NCBI GenBank assembly: GCA_963555925.1
Contig: CAUVXJ010000006.1
Coordinates: forward strand, 21,788 to 85,787
Length of the DNA stretch: 64,000 bases
Reading direction: 5' to 3'
Origin: Protofrankia sp963555925
GTDB lineage: Bacteria > Actinomycetota > Actinomycetes > Frankiales > Frankiaceae
The notes below the pieces were generated by a model. That model was not told the origin of the DNA and searched no databases. It saw only the letters and a program-made list of their open reading frames with translations. A program made the translations under genes and the position numbers. This document shows positions 19,006-29,249 of the stretch, one piece after another (the first letter of the stretch is position 1; every line of letters begins with the position of its first letter).

Positions 19006-19868
19006 TTAGAGCGACCGGCAATAGGGANNNNNNNNNNNNNNNNNNNNNNNNNNNNNNNNNNNNNNNNNNNNNNNNNNNNNNNNNNNNNNNNNNNNNNNNN
19101 NNNNNNNNNNNNNNNNNNNNNNNNNNNNNNNNNNNNNNNNNNNNNNNNNNNNNNNNNNNNNNNNNNNNNNNNNNNNNNNNNNNNNNNNNNNNNNNNNNNN
19201 NNNNNNNNNNNNNNNNNNNNNNNNNNNNNNNNNNNNNNNNNNNNNNNNNNNNNNNNNNNNNNNNNNNNNNNNNNNNNNNNNNNNNNNNNNNNNNNNNNNN
19301 NNNNNNNNNNNNNNNNNNNNNNNNNNNNNNNNNNNNNNNNNNNNNNNNNNNNNNNNNNNNNNNNNNNNNNNNNNNNNNNNNNNNNNNNNNNNNNNNNNNN
19401 NNNNNNNNNNNNNNNNNNNNNNNNNNNNNNNNNNNNNNNNNNNNNNNNNNNNNNNNNNNNNNNNNNNNNNNNNNNNNNNNNNNNNNNNNNNNNNNNNNNN
19501 NNNNNNNNNNNNNNNNNNNNNNNNNNNNNNNNNNNNNNNNNNNNNNNNNNNNNNNNNNNNNNNNNNNNNNNNNNNNNNNNNNNNNNNNNNNNNNNNNNNN
19601 NNNNNNNNNNNNNNNNNNNNNNNNNNNNNNNNNNNNNNNNNNNNNNNNNNNNNNNNNNNNNNNNNNNNNNNNNNNNNNNNNNNNNNNNNNNNNNNNNNNN
19701 NNNNNNNNNNNNNNNNNNNNNNNNNNNNNNNNNNNNNNNNNNNNNNNNNNNNNNNNNNNNNNNNNNNNNNNNNNNACCCGACACCTCCGGTGCCTCCCTC
19801 CGCCGTCTCGCGATCTACGCACCCCAGCCCCATTTCTTGATCCAAGACCCTATTGCCGGGCGCTCTTA
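19006..19868. mobile_element. E1 inverted-repeat element enclosing an assembly gap
   Basis: The left end (19006-19027) is TTAGAGCGACCGGCAATAGG, then GA; the right end (19776-19868) finishes CCCTATTGCCGGGCGCTCTT. The right-hand 93 bp are the reverse complement, with few changes, of the left 93 bp of the complete copy at 40937-41104. This copy is therefore inverted relative to that one. N fills 19028-19775 (748), so the true length is not known. No transposase frame is visible in the bases present. Confidence 0.75.
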
Positions 19869-19896
19869 TTCGTCCACCGCCGGCTTTTCGGTGATC

Positions 19897-19938
19897 GTCA
19901 CTCGGCGTTGGTCACTCAGCGTTGGTCACTCAGCGTTG
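19897..19938. repeat. 14-bp tandem repeat, three copies, at the end of the MFS gene
   Basis: GTCACTCGGCGTTG is followed by two copies of GTCACTCAGCGTTG. The repeat spans the 3' end of the minus-strand MFS gene and provides its last codons. Confidence 0.75.
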
Positions 19939-21343
19939 GTAAGTGCGGACGCTCACTCGGGTCCGCCATCACCTCGCGGCTCTCGGCTGCGGCGACGGCG
20001 GCCCGCGAGTCATATCGGACGAACGACGGCACAGCCGCCGCGAGCAACGCGGCGCCGGCAACGCATGCCAACCCGCCGCTGACCACCGAGAACATCGGCG
20101 AGACCAGAACTGCCGCCGTTCCCGCCTCAAGATCCCCCAGGCGCGGGCCGCCCGCGACGACCACGATGAACACGCCCTGAAGGCGTCCGCGCATCGCGTC
20201 CGGTGTGGCGACGTTGAGCATCGAGTTCCGGAATACCGCACTGACCATGTCGGCGGCGCCGGCGGTGGCGAGTAGCAGCGCACCGGCGGCGAGGTTGTGG
20301 ACGAGCCCGAATCCGGCGATCGCCGCACCCCAAATGATCACTGCGACGACCACAGCCAGCCCGTGGCGCCGGATGCGGCCGAACCAGCCGCCGACCACCG
20401 CCCCGGCCAGCGCGCCCGCGGCGACCGCGGCGTAGAGCAGCCCGGCGGTCTGCGTCCCGCCGTCGAACTGTGTTCTGGCGAGCTCGGGGAACAGCGCCCG
20501 CGGCATTCCGAACACCATCGCGACAATATCTATGGCGAATGTCATGAGCACTACCGGTTGGCCGCGTAGGAAGCGTAGTCCGTCGACGACGCTCGCGACG
20601 TCGGCCCGGGTGCCGCCGCCCGTCGGCGGCATCGACGGCAGCCGCGCAAGCGCGTAGAGCGCGGCACCGAAGGTCACGACGTCCATCCCGTAGGCAAGGG
20701 TGTAGCCCGACGCCGCGACCGCCACCCCGGCTAGCAGCGGACCGGCGGTCAGGGCGGTGTTCCAGCCGATCTGCTGCAGCGCCGTGGCTGCCGGAAGCTC
20801 CCGCAGTGGCACGAGGTTCGGCATCATCGACCGCCGGGCCGGTTGGTCGACGGATATCAGCGCGGACTGGGCGGCCACGAGGGCGAACAGCGGCCAGACC
20901 GTATGCAGGTCGACGAGCGCGAGAACGAACAGCCCAACCGACACCGCGGCCAGCCCGCAGGAAGTGACCAGCGCAAGCCGCCGTCGGTCGACGGCGTCCG
21001 AGATCGCTCCGCCGAACATCCCGAAGACGACCAGCGGGACCAGCGCGACCAGGCCGGTCAGTCCGACCACGAATGAGGACCTGGTGATGTCGTAGACCTG
21101 TAGCGGTACCGCGGTGGTAGTGATCATTGAGCCGACCGCGGAGACGGTCTCGCCTGCCCACATCCGCCGGTAGGCCGGGTAGGCCCGCAGCGGTCCGATG
21201 TCGGTCAGCACGGTGCCGGCGATCCGCCGGCCGAACCCCGGTGCCCGGCCTCGGGACGTCACGTGTTCGGACACCCCCGCCGGGTGCCCGGCGGTCGGCC
21301 CGGCGGGCCCGCCGGTGCCGACCACGGTGTCGGGCTTCTTCAC
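19916..21343 (-). CDS. MFS transporter, EntS-like exporter
   Basis: This 475-aa protein has about 12 membrane segments. The N-terminal part (AGETVSAVGSMITTTAVPLQ) and the motif-A loop GGAISDAVDRRRLAL fit the enterobactin-exporter branch of the major facilitator superfamily. The substrate is unknown. The GTG start overlaps the pdxH stop (GTGA), so it is translated from the pdxH transcript. The extreme C-terminus (PTLSDQR) comes from a 14-bp tandem repeat. Confidence 0.8.
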   Translation of the reverse strand: MKKPDTVVGTGGPAGPTAGHPAGVSEHVTSRGRAPGFGRRIAGTVLTDIGPLRAYPAYRRMWAGETVSAVGSMITTTAVPLQVYDITRSSFVVGLTGLVALVPLVVFGMFGGAISDAVDRRRLALVTSCGLAAVSVGLFVLALVDLHTVWPLFALVAAQSALISVDQPARRSMMPNLVPLRELPAATALQQIGWNTALTAGPLLAGVAVAASGYTLAYGMDVVTFGAALYALARLPSMPPTGGGTRADVASVVDGLRFLRGQPVVLMTFAIDIVAMVFGMPRALFPELARTQFDGGTQTAGLLYAAVAAGALAGAVVGGWFGRIRRHGLAVVVAVIIWGAAIAGFGLVHNLAAGALLLATAGAADMVSAVFRNSMLNVATPDAMRGRLQGVFIVVVAGGPRLGDLEAGTAAVLVSPMFSVVSGGLACVAGAALLAAAVPSFVRYDSRAAVAAAESREVMADPSERPHLPTLSDQR

Positions 21344-22065
21344 GGTGCCAGGCGTTCGATCACCCAGTGCTCATCGCGAGCAGAGCGACACGCCTCGCCC
21401 GCGTCGGTCCGGCGGAAGCGGAGCCGGTCGTGGAGCCGGTCGTGGCGGCCCGCCCAGAACTCGACGCTGTCCGGGACGAGCCGTAGCCCGCCCCAGAACG
21501 GGGGTACCGGGATCGGCTCGGGTTCGGGCCAGCGGGCGGCGAGCTCCGCCCGACGTCGTTCAAGCACATCCCGGGAATTGATCGTTTCGGACTGGTGGCT
21601 CACCCACGCCGCGAGCCGGGACCCGCGCGGGCGGGTGCGGAAATAGGCCGCCGTCTCCTCGGTCGACACCCGTTCGAGCGTGCCGGCGACGACGATCTGG
21701 CGTCCCAGCGCATGCCAGGGAAAGACCAGCGAGCCGTAGGGGTTCGTCGCCGCGTCGCGGCCCTTGCGGGATGTGTAGTTGGTGAACAGCGTGAAACCGC
21801 GTTCGTCGAACGCTTTGAGCAGGACGATGCGGGCACTGGGCCGGCCGCGTGCGTCCGCCGTGGCGAACACCATCGCGTTCGGTTCGGCCAGCGCCGATCC
21901 CGGTGCGGCGCCCGCGGCGGACGCCTCGGTGAACCAGCGCGCGAACTGACTCAGCCAGGTAGGGGCGAGATCGGACTCGGACAACCCGCCGGTGGCGTAA
22001 TCGCGCCGCTGGGTCGCCGGGTCCGGGACGGTCTGTGGCTGAGCGCGGTTCGGGTGCTGCGACAC
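21340..22065 (-). CDS. pdxH: Pyridoxamine 5'-phosphate oxidase
   Basis: This 241-aa FMN enzyme oxidises pyridoxine- or pyridoxamine-phosphate to PLP. Recognisable blocks are ARIVLLKAFDERGFTLFTNY, SRKGRD, RPRGSRLAAWVSHQS and FWGGLRLVPDSVEFWAG followed by RLHDRLRFRR. The GTG start at 22065 has AGGA 8-9 nt upstream; the frame stays open further upstream but looks non-coding. It is divergent from the citrate synthase gene. The next gene on that strand, serC, encodes a PLP-dependent enzyme and acts in a PLP-linked pathway. Confidence 0.93.
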   Translation of the reverse strand: MSQHPNRAQPQTVPDPATQRRDYATGGLSESDLAPTWLSQFARWFTEASAAGAAPGSALAEPNAMVFATADARGRPSARIVLLKAFDERGFTLFTNYTSRKGRDAATNPYGSLVFPWHALGRQIVVAGTLERVSTEETAAYFRTRPRGSRLAAWVSHQSETINSRDVLERRRAELAARWPEPEPIPVPPFWGGLRLVPDSVEFWAGRHDRLHDRLRFRRTDAGEACRSARDEHWVIERLAP

Positions 22066-22464
22066 CTGACCGATCCTGGCACCTGATCGATCCTGGCACT
22101 CGGCCAAGCCGGGAACCCGGGAACCCGGGAAGCGGCATCCGACCGCGGAACCGCAGCAGACAGTTGTGAGCTGTGACACACCGAGCGGATGGCGCCAGGT
22201 GGCGTGGCGCCGGGAACGTCCGTCCGGTGGGTAGGGTTCACCGGTGCCGGCGGCTACCGGCCCGGTGCCGGTCCGGTGCCGGGTCTGCGGTTGGCCTGGG
22301 GTTGTCCTGCGCGAATGTGGCACTACCCCCGACAACAGGGCAGGATGCAGACAGGCAATTGGGTATGACGATGTATCAGTTACGGCTGGCGTTCGGTGCT
22401 CGGGAGTGGCCCGGCGTACCGCCAACGGCACCGGCCGGGGACAGGAAGCGGAGCCCGGACTTCG

Positions 22465-23559
22465 ATGGCCGACAGGACAAGCGACTTCAAGCCCGGCCTG
22501 GAAGGCGTGATCGCCTTCGAGACCGAGATCGCGGAGCCGGACAGGGAAGGTAACGCGCTGCGGTATCGCGGCGTCGACATCGAGGACCTCGTCGGCAAGG
22601 TCGACTACGGCCACGTGTGGGGGTTGCTCGTCGACTCCTCGTTCGAGCCCGGCCTGCCGCCGGCGGAGCCCTTCCCGTTGCCGGTGCACTCGGGCGACAT
22701 CCGAGTGGATGTGCAGAGCGCGCTTGCCACGCTCACCCCCTACTGGGGTTTCGGCCAGCTCATCGATATCTCCGATGCCGAAGCCCGGGACAACCTGGCG
22801 CGGGCGTCGGTGGTGGCGTTGTCCTTCGTCGCGCAGGCGGCACGCGGTCTCGGTCTGCCCGCCGTCTCGCAGAAGGAAGTCGACAAGGCCCGCACGATTA
22901 CTGAGCGTTTCATGATCCGCTGGCGGGGAGAGCCGGATCCCAAGCATGTCCAGGCAGTGGATGCCTATTGGGTATCAGCAGCCGAGCACGGCATGAACGC
23001 GTCCACGTTCACCGCCCGGGTGGTGGCCTCCACCGGCGCGGACGCGGCGGCCGCACTGTCCTCGGCGGTCGGGGCGCTGTCCGGTCCGCTGCATGGCGGG
23101 GCGCCGTCCCGGGTGCTCGCGATGCTGGACGATGTCGAGCGCACCGGCGACCCGGTCGGTTACGTACGTCGCGCGCTTGACCGCAAGGAGCGGCTGATGG
23201 GTTTCGGTCACCGGGTATACCGCGCGGAGGATCCACGCGCCCGGGTGCTACGGCGGACGGCCCGCGACCTTGGTTCACACCGTTACGAGGTGGCCGAGGC
23301 GCTGGAAGCCGCGGCCATCGAGGAGCTCACGAACCGGTACCCGGACCGCCCGCTGCGGACGAACGTCGAGTTCTGGTCCGCCGTCGTGCTGGACTACGCG
23401 CAGGTGCCGCCGCACATGTTCACGTCCATGTTCACCTGTGCCCGTACCGCCGGTTGGAGCGCCCACATCCTGGAGCAGAAGCGCACCGGACGCCTCATCC
23501 GCCCGTCCGCGCGCTACATCGGTCCGGCGCCGCGACCGCTGGGTGATGTCCATGCCTGA
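22465..23559 (+). CDS. citA: Second citrate synthase (citrate synthase 2 type)
   Basis: This 364-aa protein matches the actinobacterial 'citrate synthase 2' type. The substrate-binding His residues lie in GPLHGGAPS and GFGHRVYRAEDPRA, and ILEQKRTGRLIRPSARYIG is near the end. The block that holds the catalytic Asp in standard enzymes (NVDF) reads NVEFWSAVV here, so Glu stands in its place. It could be a citrate or methylcitrate synthase. The ATG at 22465 opens the conserved part. serC overlaps its end by 8 nt. Confidence 0.85.
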   Translation: MADRTSDFKPGLEGVIAFETEIAEPDREGNALRYRGVDIEDLVGKVDYGHVWGLLVDSSFEPGLPPAEPFPLPVHSGDIRVDVQSALATLTPYWGFGQLIDISDAEARDNLARASVVALSFVAQAARGLGLPAVSQKEVDKARTITERFMIRWRGEPDPKHVQAVDAYWVSAAEHGMNASTFTARVVASTGADAAAALSSAVGALSGPLHGGAPSRVLAMLDDVERTGDPVGYVRRALDRKERLMGFGHRVYRAEDPRARVLRRTARDLGSHRYEVAEALEAAAIEELTNRYPDRPLRTNVEFWSAVVLDYAQVPPHMFTSMFTCARTAGWSAHILEQKRTGRLIRPSARYIGPAPRPLGDVHA

Positions 23560-24670
23560 CGGCATCGTCATCCCCGGGCATCTGCGTCCCGTTGACGGGC
23601 GTTTCGGTTGTGGCCCGTCCAAGGTCCGTCCCGAGGCGGTCGCACAGCTCGCCGCGACCGGAACGTCCCTACTCGGGACCTCGCACCGGCAGCAGCCCGT
23701 GCGCAACCTGGTCGGACGCGTCCGCGCGGGTCTCGCCGACCTGTTCTCGCTGCCCGACGGCTACGAGGTGGTGCTCGGCGTCGGCGGCTCCACTGCCTTC
23801 TGGGATGCGGCCGCGTTCAACCTGGTGCGGGAACGCTCGCAGCATCTGGTGTTCGGGGAGTTCGGCGGAAAGTTCGCCGACACCGCTAAGGGCGCGCCGT
23901 TCCTGGCCGAGCCGTCGATCATCACCTCGGTGCCCGGCAGCCATCCCGACTGGGCACCCGAGCCGGGCATCGACGTGTACGCCACCCCGCACAACGAGAC
24001 GTCCACGGGCGCGGCGAAGCCGGTCCGCCGGCCGGTCGGGGCGGACGCGGGTGCGCTGCACCTGGTCGACGCGACCTCCGGCGCGGGCGGGCTACCCGTC
24101 GACATCCGCGAGGTCGACGCCTACTACTTCGCACCACAGAAGAGCTTCGCCTCTGACGGCGGCTTGTGGGTGGCGCTGCTCTCACCGGCCGCGATCGAGC
24201 GGTTGGCCGAGATCGCCGCGTCCGATCGGTGGATCCCGCCGTTCCTGGACCTCACGACCGCCCGGGACAACAGCTCCAAGGACCAGACCTACAACACCCC
24301 GGCGGTGGCCACCCTGTTCCTGTTCGCCGACCAGGTCGAGTGGATGCTCGCCCGCGGCGGCCTGGACTGGTGTGTGCGGCGGACGGCGGAGTCGTCGTCC
24401 ATTCTCTACACCTGGGCGGACAAGGTGCCCTACGCGACACCGTTCGTCACCGATCCGGCACAGCGTTCACAGGTCGTGGTCACCATCGACTTCGACGGCG
24501 TGGATGCGGCGGTCGTCGCGAGCACGCTGCGCGCGAACGGCATCGTGGACGTCGAGCCGTATCGCAAGCTCGGCCGCAATCAGCTGCGGGTCGCTTGCTT
24601 CCCGGCAGTTGAGCCGGCCGATATCCAGGCGCTGACCGGCGCCGTCGACTACGTGGTCGAACGGCTGTAA
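23552..24670 (+). CDS. serC: Phosphoserine aminotransferase
   Basis: This 372-aa class V PLP aminotransferase converts 3-phosphohydroxypyruvate to phosphoserine. The start PVDGRFGCGPSKVRPEA is typical of the actinobacterial branch. ATPHNETSTGA and the lysine of YYFAPQKSFASDGG (Schiff-base Lys) are present, as is the C-terminal NQLRVACFPAVEP. The start could also be ATG 23546. It overlaps the citrate synthase gene and is followed by a hairpin. Confidence 0.93.
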   Translation: MPDGIVIPGHLRPVDGRFGCGPSKVRPEAVAQLAATGTSLLGTSHRQQPVRNLVGRVRAGLADLFSLPDGYEVVLGVGGSTAFWDAAAFNLVRERSQHLVFGEFGGKFADTAKGAPFLAEPSIITSVPGSHPDWAPEPGIDVYATPHNETSTGAAKPVRRPVGADAGALHLVDATSGAGGLPVDIREVDAYYFAPQKSFASDGGLWVALLSPAAIERLAEIAASDRWIPPFLDLTTARDNSSKDQTYNTPAVATLFLFADQVEWMLARGGLDWCVRRTAESSSILYTWADKVPYATPFVTDPAQRSQVVVTIDFDGVDAAVVASTLRANGIVDVEPYRKLGRNQLRVACFPAVEPADIQALTGAVDYVVERL

Positions 24671-24731
24671 CCGGTTCGATCCGTAACGGGCTCTTAATCG
24701 CACGAACCTCGAAAAATCACCGCCGTGGCTC

Positions 24732-24770
24732 ATGTCTGGTAGATCTTCAAGTAGCGGATCTACCAGACAT
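24732..24770. terminator. Hairpin between convergent serC and gltA
   Basis: ATGTCTGGTAGATC (24732-24745) pairs perfectly with 24757-24770 around an 11-nt loop. It lies between two converging genes and could stop transcription from both sides. A 5-bp GGGCA tandem repeat follows just before the end of gltA. Confidence 0.6.
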
Positions 24771-24831
24771 CCGGCGGGTTGAGCGGGCTGGACGGGCTGG
24801 TCACCTTCGGGCAGGGCAGGGCAGGGCAGGG

Positions 24832-26199
<1,368 letters not shown>

Positions 26200-26239
26200 G
26201 CCGGGCTCCTCTCGCTGTAGCGATCACATCGGTGTGCGT

Positions 26240-26728
26240 GCGCCTTGGCTGTGGCGTCCGGGTCCGGACTGCTTGGGCCGGTTCGGCGGTAGGCAACGGT
26301 TGCCCCCAAGTCTCGCGGTTCGCGCCATCACACGCCCGCGATCGGTACCGTCCGCCCGGCGTGTCCTGCGACACCCGTTACATACCGTTCGGTGTCAATG
26401 CTCCGCGTCTATGACATAGCACGTTTAGTGAGGGATTTTAGTGGTTCGGGTGACGGGAGACATGCGGGCATACCGCCTGCGAATGAAGGGAGGGTTTTCC
26501 GTGAACAACGCCTGCCGTCGCCGTCGCCGTACCGGCTGCCCGGGTGGCAAGTCCGGGGTTGTACGGCCGGGGTTGTACGGCTGGCGTTGTACGGCTGGCG
26601 TTGTACGCGTGGCCTTGTGCGGTCGGGACGGCGACGGCGGGCGCACCTGGGCACATCAACGACCGATAATTGTTGAATACATGTGAATATCGAGGAAAAA
26701 TTGTTCTACTGGCCGGTGTGCACGATTT
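26240..26728. other. Intergenic, only a tandem repeat seen
   Basis: There is no supported gene between the citrate synthase and ThpR genes. Several Arg-rich frames here lack family features. The segment contains the 14-bp repeat array listed separately. Confidence 0.5.
26557..26626. repeat. 14-bp tandem repeat array, about five units
   Basis: Units such as GGTTGTACGGCTGG and CGTTGTACGGCTGG follow one another without spacers, with divergence towards the right end. There are no spacers, so this is a minisatellite and not a CRISPR. Confidence 0.8.
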
Positions 26729-27385
26729 TCAGATACCGCGGAGGTCACCGTCGTCAACATCAGGAAGGGGACCCGGGCGACCGGACAGCGGCCAGCTGGC
26801 CGCTGTCTCATAGCGCCGGCCGGGATCCGGACCGTTCTGCAGCAGGATCAACATCTCGGCCGTCCAGGGTCGACAGGAGACGTTGGCAAGTGCCGCCACC
26901 ATCGGTCGCAGATCCGGCCCTGGCGCATCCGGGGGCTCAGCGGATCGTGATGCGCCATGCCTGCGTCCCGGATGCGATCGTGCGACGGTCGCGAGGGTCA
27001 GATGACCACGCCAGGCCCGCGTGTCGTCGAGGCCGACGGCGCCGGCCAGCTTGGCTTCCCGCGCCACAGCCGCGGCCAGCGGTGCCAGTGGTGCCCCGTC
27101 GACATCGGCGAACAGGACCCGTGATCCGAAACGCCCGCCACCGGCAATCGTCACCGATGGCGGCGGGTGGCTGCGGGCAACGCAGGCGAGCCGTCCGGTG
27201 AGATCAGGAAGCACGGCGGCCGGGACCTCGCCGAGGAAGGCGAGCGTGATGTGCCAGCTTTCGGGCGGAGCCCAACGCACCTCCGCCGCCAGCTGTCGAT
27301 GTTCGGTCCGCAGCCGTCTGACGGCAGCGAGGAGCGGATCGACGACACCAGCCGGTGGAATCAGAGCCACGAACAGTCGAGCCAC
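26729..27385 (-). CDS. thpR: RNA 2',3'-cyclic phosphodiesterase (2H family)
   Basis: This 218-aa protein has the two HxTx motifs of the 2H phosphoesterases, WHITLAFLG (~residue 44) and RGHLTLA (~residue 127). The start MARLFVALIPP is typical of ThpR/LigT proteins, which open 2',3'-cyclic phosphates on RNA. The C-terminus is extended by ~30 Arg/Pro-rich residues. The GTG start has only a weak ribosome site. Confidence 0.85.
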   Translation of the reverse strand: MARLFVALIPPAGVVDPLLAAVRRLRTEHRQLAAEVRWAPPESWHITLAFLGEVPAAVLPDLTGRLACVARSHPPPSVTIAGGGRFGSRVLFADVDGAPLAPLAAAVAREAKLAGAVGLDDTRAWRGHLTLATVARSHPGRRHGASRSAEPPDAPGPDLRPMVAALANVSCRPWTAEMLILLQNGPDPGRRYETAASWPLSGRPGPLPDVDDGDLRGI

Positions 27386-27464
27386 ACCTAGTGTCTATCC
27401 GATGGATCTTCGATCGTATCGATCAATATCCACCAGGTCAGCCCTTGTCATGCTTACCACGAAG

Positions 27465-27490
27465 AGTAAAATGATAAAAATCATTTTACT
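27465..27490. promoter_or_regulatory. AT-rich perfect palindrome before the Gfo/Idh-like gene
   Basis: AGTAAAATGA and TCATTTTACT flank TAAAAA. The surrounding ~50 bp are strongly AT-rich in a GC-rich genome. It lies between the divergent ThpR and oxidoreductase genes and looks like a metal- or redox-regulator operator. The spacing does not match the Zur or Fur consensus I know. Confidence 0.45.
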
Positions 27491-27581
27491 AAAACTCTTT
27501 TACTTCTCCGCGTGGAGAGTTTGAGACGGAGTAGTTACGAATTACGCTCCAGGCCGCCGCGGTGGCGGGCACTATCGGGGG

Positions 27582-28595
27582 GTGACAACGGTTCCCGAGC
27601 TGGTGGCCTCACGCGACCCGGCAGGCGCGCGCGAATGGCGTGAGCGCCGCCGCGACGCCCGGCGGCACCAGCCCGATCTTCCCGGTGCGATGGTTCTGGT
27701 GACCGATGGCAGCGACCGCACGACCGCGTCGGTCCTGCGCGACGCGGGTGTGGATGTCGTGGGCCTCCTTGCGCCCGAGCCGCTGGAATCGCTGGCCTGG
27801 GCCGCGGAGGCCGAGGCACCCAGGGCCTACGCCGATCTGGTCGCGATGCTGTCGGACGAGATCGAGTGTGTGTGCATCGAGATGATGCCGCCCGGGTCCG
27901 ACGTGATCGCCCGACGAGCTGTTGAAGCGGGGCTGCACGTCCTGCTGTCGCGGCCGATGACCGCTGACCCCGAGGCGTTGCGGGCCGTTGCCGATCTCGC
28001 CGAGGAATCTGATCTCGCACACGTCGTCGCCATGAACGGGCGTGCCTGGCCGGCCGCCTGGCACGTGCAGGCGTCAGCATCCTCCCTCGGCCGCATCACC
28101 CAGGTGACCGTGTTCGCTGCCCCGGCCGGGTTGTCCGGTCGAGCCGAGATCATGGACCTGGTCGTGCGGTGGTGTGGAGACGTGATCGCCGTATGTGCCC
28201 ACCCGCCCGCCATGCCCGCCGCGAGCCTCACCGATGACGCGCCTGTCACGCTGGCGCTGCTGTCGTCCAGCGGCGCCACGGTGCTGGTCAACGAACGACC
28301 AGACGGCCGGCTGGACGCCGCCACGATCACGATCTGCGGCACAGCAGGGCGGATGGTCGTGCAGGGCCGTCGTGTTCTACGCCAGGACGCGGACGGCACC
28401 CGGGATCTGCTGATGCGCGATGTGCCGGGCGCGCGTCCCGGTCTGGTCGAGGCGACCTATGACGTCGTGCGGGTCACGGAGCTCAACGACTCCGGTCTGG
28501 TGCGTGGCGCGACCTTCCACGATCTTCTGACGATCGCCCGGCTGCTCGCTGCCGCCGACGCCTCCCATGCCGGCGGCGGCTGGGTGGAGCTGTAG
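27582..28595 (+). CDS. Gfo/Idh/MocA-like protein, possibly without a normal NAD site
   Basis: This 337-aa protein has the overall layout of a Gfo/Idh/MocA oxidoreductase, with VEAGLHVLLSRPMTADPEAL resembling the conserved EKPxA region and a later beta-sheet domain. The usual Lys of the EKP motif is replaced (SRPM). The N-terminal strand (AMVLVTDGSDRTTASVLRDA) lacks a standard GxGxxG. It may be inactive as a dehydrogenase or bind another ligand. The GTG start lies about 90 bp after the AT-rich palindrome. Confidence 0.6.
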   Translation: MTTVPELVASRDPAGAREWRERRRDARRHQPDLPGAMVLVTDGSDRTTASVLRDAGVDVVGLLAPEPLESLAWAAEAEAPRAYADLVAMLSDEIECVCIEMMPPGSDVIARRAVEAGLHVLLSRPMTADPEALRAVADLAEESDLAHVVAMNGRAWPAAWHVQASASSLGRITQVTVFAAPAGLSGRAEIMDLVVRWCGDVIAVCAHPPAMPAASLTDDAPVTLALLSSSGATVLVNERPDGRLDAATITICGTAGRMVVQGRRVLRQDADGTRDLLMRDVPGARPGLVEATYDVVRVTELNDSGLVRGATFHDLLTIARLLAAADASHAGGGWVEL

Positions 28596-28640
28596 GCCGG
28601 CCCGGCCCCAGCCGTGCAGGGGTCCCATGCTGCGCGGCCA

Positions 28641-29066
28641 TCACGAACCGGCCAGGGTGTCAAGGATGGGTGCGGCCCGCTCGAGGGCGGCCAGTTCGTC
28701 CGGGCTCAGCGACGCGAGCCGCTCGGCAAGCCACTCGTCGTGGCGCCGATGGTCGGCTTCAAGCAGGTTGAGGCCGGCCGCGGTGATCCCGGCGATGACC
28801 TGGCGGCCGTCGGTCGGATGCGCGCTTCGAGCGACCAGGCCGGCATCGGCGAGATGGGCGACCACCCGGGTCATCGACGGCGGCTGCACCCGTTCGTGCG
28901 CTGCAAGCTCACCAAGGGTCATCGAGCCATGTCGCTTCAGCGTCGCAAGAGCGGCGATCTGCGTGGGGGTCAGTGTGTTCGAGCGCTCCTGACGCAACCG
29001 ACGCGACAGACGCATCACGGACAGGCGGAGGACCGACGCGAGTTGAGCTTCGGTGGCACTGTCCAT
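28641..29066 (-). CDS. MarR-family transcriptional regulator
   Basis: This 141-aa winged-helix protein has LTPTQIAALATLKRHGSMTL, then GELAAHERVQPPSMTRVVAH as recognition helix region and LVARSAHPTDGRQ as wing with the conserved D-x-R. Such regulators respond to small aromatic or oxidising ligands. A 12-bp perfect palindrome 6 bp upstream of the start suggests autorepression. It borders the sulfur-type operon, but a link is not shown. Confidence 0.9.
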   Translation of the reverse strand: MDSATEAQLASVLRLSVMRLSRRLRQERSNTLTPTQIAALATLKRHGSMTLGELAAHERVQPPSMTRVVAHLADAGLVARSAHPTDGRQVIAGITAAGLNLLEADHRRHDEWLAERLASLSPDELAALERAAPILDTLAGS

Positions 29067-29071
29067 CAGGT

Positions 29072-29083
29072 CAAGGTACCTTG
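29072..29083. promoter_or_regulatory. Probable MarR operator
   Basis: CAAGGTACCTTG is a perfect palindrome just upstream of the marR-type start, a usual place for a MarR binding site. Confidence 0.55.
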
Positions 29084-29091
29084 TTAGCTCC

Positions 29092-29118
29092 GCTAAGTGG
29101 TAGGTGCTGGAAGTCGGG
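29092..29118 (+). repeat. Diverged copy of repeat E2 followed by a hairpin
   Basis: GCTAAGTGGTAGGTGCTGGA then AGTCGGG resembles the E2 terminus at 60573 (GCTAAGTGGTCGGCGCTGGA). Directly after it, GCCCGGATCGGC (29125-29136) pairs perfectly with 29140-29151 around a 3-nt loop. Confidence 0.5.
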
Positions 29119-29249
29119 CTTCCGGCCCGGATCGGCGAAGCCGATCCGGGCGGTCCGGCGGGGGCTGACGGAGCCGGGGTACCCGTGCGGCGCGAAGCGG
29201 CGTGCGGGGAGCAGCGTGCGGGGAGCGATGAAGCGAGGTGCCGGCAGGT

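Noticed and set aside
19028..19775. Long open frames crossing N runs
   Set aside because: They consist almost entirely of unknown bases and have no evidence of coding.
26557..26626. Possible CRISPR array
   Set aside because: The 14-bp units are contiguous without spacers and no cas gene is in the window.
27465..27490. Zur or Fur box
   Set aside because: The arms are spaced by 6 nt, unlike the 7-1-7 pattern I know for these regulators.
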